Assembly: GCA_934476455.1 (NCBI GenBank) | Contig: CAKSNY010000047.1 | Span: 1-7,881, forward strand | Direction: 5' to 3' | DNA: 7,881 nucleotides | Source: an uncultured Clostridia bacterium | Lineage (GTDB): Bacteria; Bacillota; Clostridia; UMGS1883 | Shown: piece by piece, positions 1 to 5,400 of the stretch | How the letters are laid out: each line of letters starts with the position of its first letter | Position numbering within the stretch: position 1 is the first letter of the stretch | The notes under the pieces: model-generated | What the model was told of the DNA's origin: nothing | The model's input: the letters and a program-made list of their open reading frames with translations, nothing else | Databases searched by the model: none | Program-made: the position numbers and the translations under genes

Positions 1-81
1 GCTTGGCTCGTCCATACCGGAATGTATCTGTTTGCCGTTATACTGCACCGCCGTTATCTTGCGTGCTTTCTTTGTAAAAAA
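1..81. other. Unassigned edge sequence downstream of the regulator gene
   Basis: No gene can be assigned here. On the minus strand the frame of the regulator stays open after its TAA stop to the window edge (27 codons, including ITAVQYNGKQIHSGMDEPS), but there is no ATG near the front and no Shine-Dalgarno sequence. A GTG at 46-48 is possible as a start, without support. A second minus frame is open for about 22 codons. Over so short a stretch this may be chance, or it may be the first part of the next gene. No terminator follows the regulator inside the window. Confidence 0.3.
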
Positions 82-426
82 TTATATTGCGGTCTTGGGC
101 ATTGAAAACTTATTGATGATGTTGCTCACAATGTTTTTCTCCGGCTGGTCGAGAGTGTCTATAATTTCAGTAAGCACTCTTTCTTCATCATAGGATAAAT
201 ACCGGAAAACTCTGTTGTGATAATCCTCCATCAAGAATATTCCGCCGTTTACACCGCTTTTTGCACGGATGGGAGCGTAACGACCTAAAAAGGCAATATC
301 GTTATATACCGTGTTTTTATGTACGGAATACCTTTTTGATAATTCGGACAAAGTAACTTTTTTTGAACTTATTATAAAAAACAGTATTTCTATCCGTCTT
401 TCAAAGGTAGACAATTTACCCGTCAC
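82..426 (-). CDS. Small winged-helix (HTH_11/DeoR-like) transcriptional regulator
   Basis: Likely a cytoplasmic DNA-binding protein of 114 residues. The N-terminal half reads as a winged helix-turn-helix: FERRIEILFFIISSKK (about residues 8-23), then the HTH LSELSKRYSVHKNTVYNDI (about 26-44), then a wing-like basic stretch with GVNGGIF (about 57-63). The rest (YLSYDEERVLTEIIDTL) resembles the linker seen after the HTH in DeoR- and WYL-type regulators, but no sugar-binding or WYL sensor domain follows, so it is far shorter than those families. I chose the GTG at 426 because AAGGAGGT lies 9 bases before it. A longer reading from a GTG at 462 lacks such a site and would place the Shine-Dalgarno inside the gene. 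Short HTH proteins like this are common on integrative elements, but nothing here proves that. Target and ligand are unknown. Confidence 0.72.
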   Translation of the reverse strand: MTGKLSTFERRIEILFFIISSKKVTLSELSKRYSVHKNTVYNDIAFLGRYAPIRAKSGVNGGIFLMEDYHNRVFRYLSYDEERVLTEIIDTLDQPEKNIVSNIINKFSMPKTAI

Positions 427-505
427 AGCCGTTACACCTCCTTCCAAAAAACATTCTAACACTTAATGTCACAAGCTCATTGTAACTTTCAAAAAATATT
501 TTCAT
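416..505 (-). CDS. 29-codon ORF overlapping the regulator start (possible leader peptide)
   Basis: An ATG at 505 is preceded, 7 bases upstream, by GAAAGGG (513-519), a moderate Shine-Dalgarno. The peptide starts MKIFFESYNELVTLS and ends GRRCNGCDG, with a CxxC pair. Its TAA stop (416-418) falls 8 bases inside the regulator gene, giving an 11-base overlap, and its last third covers the regulator's ribosome binding site. This is the usual layout of translational coupling, so the ORF may set the regulator's expression rather than make a functional peptide. I do not recognise the peptide. It is too short for its composition to prove coding, and I saw no convincing sigma-A promoter between it and the terminator at 595. 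Confidence 0.4.
   Translation of the reverse strand: MKIFFESYNELVTLSVRMFFGRRCNGCDG
436..443 (-). promoter_or_regulatory. Ribosome binding site deciding the regulator start
   Basis: The minus strand reads AAGGAGGT, a full match to the anti-Shine-Dalgarno sequence, 9 bases before the GTG at 426. It fixes that GTG as the start of the regulator. The same bases lie inside the overlapping 29-codon ORF (416-505), so translation of that ORF would pass over this site. Confidence 0.75.
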
Positions 506-594
506 AAAATCGCCCTTTCGTGTAAATTTCGTTAAAATTGCACAAAAGAGCGTGGCGGCGCACGGCTATGTTTACCAATAAATTTCAAACAAAA

Positions 595-639
595 ACAGCC
601 AAACTTGCCCGTTATAAAAATACGGGTAAATTTGGCTGT
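595..639 (-). terminator. Strong rho-independent terminator after the 36-codon ORF
   Basis: Arms 595-612 and 622-639 pair over 18 positions, with one G-U wobble and one C-A mismatch on the minus-strand RNA, around a 9-base AT-rich loop. On the minus strand the stem ends in GGCTG and is followed by TTTTTGTTTG. It lies 14 bases past the stop of the small ORF at 654. It also insulates the regulator unit downstream from upstream transcription. Confidence 0.85.
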
Positions 640-653
640 ACGGTCAGCGTGTT

Positions 654-764
654 TTAGGTGTCCGTGTGATAGTCATCTGATTGCTTGGGAGCTTTTTGCT
701 TTGTCTTATGTTTTTTATGCTCTCGCCTTATGCTATGCACGGTTATAATTTTATTGCTTGTCAT
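654..764 (-). CDS. 36-residue basic small protein, unknown function
   Basis: The ATG at 764 has AGGAG (772-776) 7 bases upstream, an ideal spacing. The peptide begins MTSNKIITVHSIRREHKKHK and ends QSDDYHTDT. Its middle is crowded with Lys, Arg and His, and its tail is acidic and polar. It has no membrane segment or signal peptide. The stop is 14 bases before a strong terminator, and a plausible promoter lies about 95 bases upstream, so ORF and signals form one compact unit. A longer reading from a GTG at 836 is open but has no ribosome binding site. I do not recognise the family. The basic character would fit RNA or DNA binding, which is only a guess. The alternative is that the transcript is a regulatory RNA and the ORF is incidental. 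Confidence 0.5.
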   Translation of the reverse strand: MTSNKIITVHSIRREHKKHKTKQKAPKQSDDYHTDT

Positions 765-784
765 AATCCCACTCCTAACCGCAC

Positions 785-834
785 GGCATATCTGGCAAAG
801 CAGGAGGAGGGTATGTCTTGCGGGCAGATATGCC
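785..834 (-). repeat. Inverted repeat in the leader of the small basic ORF
   Basis: GGCATATCTG (785-794) and CAGATATGCC (825-834) are perfect 10-base inverted arms around 30 bases. In the minus-strand RNA the enclosed loop carries CCTCCTCCT (802-810), which is complementary to Shine-Dalgarno sequences, including the AGGAG (772-776) used by the downstream ORF. The stem could be a riboregulator in the 5' leader. It has no U tract, so it is not a terminator. No known riboswitch consensus was recognised. Confidence 0.45.
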
Positions 835-858
835 ACACCAAATTATTGCTATTCCGCT

Positions 859-886
859 ATTAAAATTAAATGTGTCTTTGTAACAA
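859..886 (-). promoter_or_regulatory. Candidate sigma-A promoter for the small basic ORF
   Basis: On the minus strand, TTGTTA (881-886) and TTTAAT (859-864) are separated by 16 bases. The -35 matches the consensus at 4 of 6 positions and the -10 at 5 of 6. Transcription would start near 852 and give a leader of about 88 nt before the ATG at 764. In AT-rich DNA such matches arise by chance, so this rests mainly on its position between an upstream terminator and a well-formed small gene. Confidence 0.4.
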
Positions 887-909
887 CCCTTCGCAAACCG
901 CAAACAAAA

Positions 910-955
910 AAGCCACCGACAAAAAGGAATGTAAAATCTTTATGTTGAGTGGCTT
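910..955 (-). terminator. Second hairpin terminator behind the SLH gene, no gene of its own
   Basis: AAGCCAC and GTGGCTT (910-916 and 949-955) form a 7-base stem around a 32-base loop. On the minus strand the stem runs into TTTTTTGTTTG. It is oriented like the terminator at 1019-1064, about 65 bases further on, and no ORF lies between the two. It may back up that terminator or end a short untranslated RNA. The long loop makes it weaker than the one at 595-639. Confidence 0.5.
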
Positions 956-1018
956 ATACAGATATTTCCGCCCTCTCCATTGAAGGCTGCTTTTTCGCAA
1001 GTATAACTAATAAGTAAT

Positions 1019-1064
1019 AAAAGCCGTTTGCAAAATGATATATATCAAATGACAAACGGCTTTC
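1019..1064 (-). terminator. Terminator of the protease/SLH operon
   Basis: AAAGCCGTTTG (1020-1030) and CAAACGGCTTT (1053-1063) are perfect 11-base arms. The loop itself contains the palindrome TGATATATATCA (1036-1047). On the minus strand the stem is followed by TATTACTTATT, a broken U tract, so termination may be incomplete. It lies about 60 bases past the SLH stop codon. The near-symmetric structure could also act weakly on plus-strand transcripts. Confidence 0.75.
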
Positions 1065-1124
1065 ATCTTAATATTATTTGCTTTTAATATTTCAGCTGTT
1101 GTATATTAAAAATAAGTCGATTCA

Positions 1125-2387
1125 TCAGAACATATTTTTTTGCTTTGCCTCAAATATAATCTTTGCCATATCCCCACGAGTGAATAAGTCCATCTTTTCA
1201 GCCTGTTCCGATGTGATAAGTCCCCTTTCCACAAATGTGTTTATAGCCGTCTGCCAGTCGGGACTTTCGCCCATATTGCGAAGTATGAGCGTTGCAAACT
1301 GACTTGCCGTAATAGCGTCATTCGGAGCAAATTTATCATCGCCCACCCCGGCGGCAATTCCTTTATCCTTTGCTATATTCGCATATTTAGCACCCCAATT
1401 ATCACTTTGTATATCCGCAAAATATGATGTACCGGATGTTTGTGCGTCCTCATATCCCATTGCACGAACAAGTATTGCAGTAGCTTCAATTCTTGTAAGG
1501 GGCTTTAATAAATCAAGTCCGTTTTCGTTTCCTTTGAGCAAACCGTCCGCTTGCAGGCTTTCCGCTTCAGTTTCATATGTGGGTTTTGTTTCAAGCACAA
1601 GTTTTGATAAAACTTGCGAATATGGAGAATTTTGCACATCTAAATCATTAAAAGCATTCATTATTTCATTTGCCTCATATAACCTATATAATTCTATCTT
1701 AGGTAAAATTGTATTGCCGTAATCATATAGTTTTATCAAATACTCGTTCAAACCACACTTAACATACAACAAAGACAAATTTCCCAAACCAAAAAGCCTT
1801 ATGTCTGTAACTTGATATTCTCCTTTTGCTGCCAAATCTGTTTTAAGCTGAGTTCTATCATTAAGATAATTATACACATTATCATCAGTTAAAACTCTTG
1901 ATGTTTTTATCTCATCATCTTGCAACAGATTTCCATCTGCTGTGAATGTAGCTCCACCGTGAACATTACATTTAACATCAAATACCTTTGTATCCGAAAA
2001 CAAATATGAAAGACATTGCTTTGTTGAATATTGATTTAAGTATTCACTTGTTATTATGTTGCTGTTTAATAAGCCTGTATTCATATTAAGAGCAAACATA
2101 TCTCGTATTTGTTGTTCTTCATATTCAGCGTTACCAACCTCTATCCCCATCTTTTGCTTTGCGGAATCGGGGTTTCCCATTATTTGAGGTATTAGTCTTT
2201 CAAGATATGTTTGATATGTTTCTTGTATTTTTTCTCTTACGCTTGCATTAGAGTCACTGCTTAGGCATATTTCATCTAATAATTCGTCTGCTCCGGATAT
2301 TTGCACATTGTTTTCTGCCGAAAACACAGGGGTTATACCATAAACCAACATTAAAAATGAAATGAATATCAAAAATATTTTTTTCAT
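1125..2387 (-). CDS. Secreted S-layer homology (SLH) domain protein
   Basis: A 420-residue exported protein, probably bound to the cell wall. Residues 1-24 form a signal peptide (MKKIFLIFISFLML, cleavage near VFSA). Residues about 25-275 match no family I recognise; they look soluble and mixed alpha/beta, with a helical start (REKIQETYQTYLERL). Residues about 278-415 are SLH-like: a first repeat with TRIEATAILVRAMG, a full second repeat (FADIQSDNWGAKYANIAKDKGI, split here as FADIQSDNWG and AKYANIAKDKGI, then FAPNDAITASQFATLI), and a third keeping mainly FTRGDMAKIIFEA. SLH regions bind pyruvylated wall polymers. The TRIE motif fits the usual TRAE. The second and third repeats have TASQ and TRGD, so binding strength is uncertain. 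AGAAAGG precedes the ATG with 11-base spacing, as in the upstream protease gene. The gene begins 28 bases after that gene's stop, so the two are probably cotranscribed and may work together on the surface. Confidence 0.85.
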   Translation of the reverse strand: MKKIFLIFISFLMLVYGITPVFSAENNVQISGADELLDEICLSSDSNASVREKIQETYQTYLERLIPQIMGNPDSAKQKMGIEVGNAEYEEQQIRDMFALNMNTGLLNSNIITSEYLNQYSTKQCLSYLFSDTKVFDVKCNVHGGATFTADGNLLQDDEIKTSRVLTDDNVYNYLNDRTQLKTDLAAKGEYQVTDIRLFGLGNLSLLYVKCGLNEYLIKLYDYGNTILPKIELYRLYEANEIMNAFNDLDVQNSPYSQVLSKLVLETKPTYETEAESLQADGLLKGNENGLDLLKPLTRIEATAILVRAMGYEDAQTSGTSYFADIQSDNWGAKYANIAKDKGIAAGVGDDKFAPNDAITASQFATLILRNMGESPDWQTAINTFVERGLITSEQAEKMDLFTRGDMAKIIFEAKQKNMF

Positions 2388-2415
2388 AGTAAAATCAACC
2401 TTTCTTTTATATATT

Positions 2416-5400
2416 TTATTCTATTACTATTGAATGGTTTAAGCCGCCCAAACCGCCGCCAAGCAAGGTTACAAATTCAAATGTTGTCGTGCTGTTTGCC
2501 GGGACGCTTACCGTTGCGGTATTTGTCGGTGTATTTGGTGTATTATATATTTTTGCGTAGTAATTGGTTGAATACGCTGTTTCACCTTGCTTTTTCAAGC
2601 CGAATATCATATTTTCAGCAGACCACATTTTTATATTTGCAGTGCGATTATTACTTGTGGTATTTTTAACTGTAACTGTGTAATGATATGTAGCACCCCA
2701 TTCACCAATACTCATTGAATACTCATCCGGTGCGTGTCCTTTATTTTCTCCTGTATTTGAGTCATACTCATCCGGAAAATGATTTTTAGTCCCCGCTGCC
2801 ATATCACGCTTTGCGTTGTCAATAATATCTGCCGGAACGGGGTTGTTGACCGAAACACTGCTGCCGTTTATATCGCAATCCCGTAAATCTCTGTGCTGAA
2901 AATCAAAATACCATTGTCTGTTTGTATTATTGTAATGATATTTGAAATTGTGCAGTCCGTTTGGAAGCATTGTGAGTACGCCGTCCCACGCATCATTCAA
3001 TGGGTTTATAGATGATTTCCAAGACCATTTCGGATTAGCAATTCCATATGTATAATATCTATCTTTTAATGTCAGCGGTATAGGCGTTCCAAGTTCTGTG
3101 TTATCATCTATTACAAGCTCAACATTCGAGTCTATCCACGCTGATTCATTTTTTGCAATACCTTTCATTTTGCCATATAAGTCCGTTTCATTCGGTCTTT
3201 GGGACAAATCTGATATAACCTCACCATTTTCTGTTATTCCGCCACTGCTGTCTATGATGTTTTTGCTTCCTTCACGCAAATAGAGATTTCTATTGTCATA
3301 TGCGGCTAATGAACTTATAACAATATTTCCTGTTTTCACTTGAAAATCAAACAGAATTATCGGTGAACGATGCCTTGACCAGTCCCAACCGTTTCCACCA
3401 ACAGTAGGACCGGGATGCGACATTATCAATGGTGCATTTAGCGTTTCAAACAAAAGACTATGGCTATATGCCGGAACAATAATGTCGGTATTTACTCCAT
3501 TCCCATTATAATAGTTTTCCAACACGCTATATTCTGTTCCGTATGCCAAGTTATTCACAGAAATTGTTATTGCATTTCCGGTAGGATTATAAAAATCTAC
3601 ATCTATGTAGAAACTTGCATTAGGTTCATATATACCCGGTTCAGCACCCCACCACGCTGTATGTGTTTGGTAATATGTGTTTTTACCTGTCACATTTTCC
3701 TGTTCAAAAATCTTCATATATGGCTGTATTCCAATATTTGAGCTTGACGAATTAGTATGGCAACTATCGTCAACAATATCAATTCTCGTTAAATACTCCG
3801 GGCTGTTTACATATATGAAACTGCTGTCACTTCGCTTTGTGAATTGAAGCGTTTGCCCCTGCGACACTGATATTCGCCCCCGTGCGTATTTCATAAGAAA
3901 GCCACTGAATTGCAGATAATATGTATGCCCGGCTTGCAAATTAGCCACAATTTTCTTTTCATCATTTCCGAGCCGTTTCGTCATACTTATGTTATCATAC
4001 AATTTTATATATGTATCGTATGCCGTTGTGCCACCGTTATAGTTTCCGACCTCAAAACTATATACACCTACATTATCAGGTGTAAAGCTGAATAACGCAA
4101 ACTCTCCGCTTGATGTTATTATATCTTGATTACCATCCAAAGTCAACGGCTGCACGGGAGCGTCTTTTGTGATATTCAGTTCTGCGTGAAGTTGACCGCT
4201 TGCATAATGCCGCACCTTGATATAGTAAGTTGTATTTTCGGTTGCTGCAATGCTTACCTTTGAAAATCGTCCGCCGTCATAATCATCGTTTGAAGTAATA
4301 GGCGTTCCGGAAAGATTAGCGTTTGTATACACTTCTATATAGGTGTCGTTGCTTACGCCGCTGCCTGCATACGGCGATGTATAGATATAATAGTTTCCCG
4401 ATGTTGTCGGCGTAAATTGAAATACCGAATAATTGCCCTTATCTACATTTATTTCAGAACGACCGCCACCGCCGCTGCCGCCGGACACTTTCGGATATTC
4501 CGGCTCCACATATTCCAAATCTATATCAAATTGCGATTCTATAATTCGTGTATCTCGGCTATTGATATATCCCAATACATCTTTACCAGAGTAATCTTTG
4601 AGTTTTGTCAGAAATAGTTTTAGTTTCTCGCCGTCACTCAGATATTTTGATAAACTGCCGAAATACCTAAATGTTTTCTTAAACGCATCCCAACCGATTT
4701 CTCTTTCAATATCAATTAACAAAGCCGCAAAGCCTTCTGATTTATATATTCCTTTTTCAAAGCTGTTAGCATATGATTCTTTGAAACGGTTATTTCTCAG
4801 GTAATCGTAATACTCCGAACCCGTATACCATAAAACTTCTTCGTTTTCTGTGCAGTCATACACTTTTGCACCCAACTGTTCCATTGCATAGTATGCTTTG
4901 AATTGAGCTAAAGTTTCAGAATCAAAATTCCACTTATAATAATCAAAAACGTGACTCATTTCGTGCATAGGCAGCCAACCCCAATCACCATATTTAAGTC
5001 GACGCATAAGCCCCTTATAATAAGCGTTTCCGTATTTGAATATGTTGGTACCGTCAAAATACCCGAAAACAACCCACCAATAGTTATTGCCGTCGGTTAT
5101 ATCAAAATAATCGTTCAAATTATCTCTTGTTGAACGCATCTCAATTTTCTTTGAGTTGTAGGGTGTATATCCTGTCAAATCCTTATAGCAGTTATATACC
5201 TTATCCATACGACTAAGCCAAGCGTTGAAATTTGAGTTTGTAGCCAACTCTTTATCTGATGTGTCAAGTCGTGCCGTAACTCTGCCTCCCGAATATAAAG
5301 TGAGTTTTTCTGTCGTATTATTAGGCAGTTGAACAAAGCGGTATATTGAATTATTATAGCCGCAATTTTCTCCATCAGTTGACCACCACATACCAACAAT

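Larger units (their letters stand above)
765..1124. other. Gene-free stretch of 360 bases
   Basis: Between the SLH gene and the small basic ORF I found two minus-strand terminators (1019-1064, 910-955), one candidate promoter (859-886) and the inverted repeat of the leader (785-834). Plus-strand ORFs that cross it start with TTG or lack a ribosome binding site and lie antisense to these signals, so I did not call them. No tRNA, transposon end or CRISPR repeat was seen. Confidence 0.6.

Noticed and set aside
813..863. Plus-strand 16-codon ORF (MSCGQICHTK...) behind AGGAGG with 5-base spacing
   Set aside because: The purine tract and ORF lie within the inverted-repeat leader of the minus-strand unit, and no plus-strand promoter or terminator goes with them. 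The purine tract is the complement of the pyrimidine loop.
685..948. Plus-strand hydrophobic 87-codon ORF that could suggest a small membrane toxin
   Set aside because: It starts with TTG, has no ribosome binding site at that or the next ATG, and is antisense to the well-signalled small basic ORF. Hydrophobic runs are expected opposite Lys/Asn-rich AT-rich coding sequence.
1036..1047. Palindrome TGATATATATCA as a possible operator
   Set aside because: It lies in the loop of the operon terminator, downstream of the genes and away from any promoter, and simple AT palindromes are common in such DNA.
1..1124. Mobile-element end or attachment site at the left side
   Set aside because: The small regulator and short ORFs hint at accessory DNA, but I found no integrase or transposase sequence, no terminal inverted repeats and no direct repeat flanking a unit.
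3460..3741. Plus-strand 93-codon ORF and several 60-80 codon plus-strand ORFs inside the protease gene
   Set aside because: They are shadows of the long minus-strand reading frame, without ribosome binding sites or protein-like composition.
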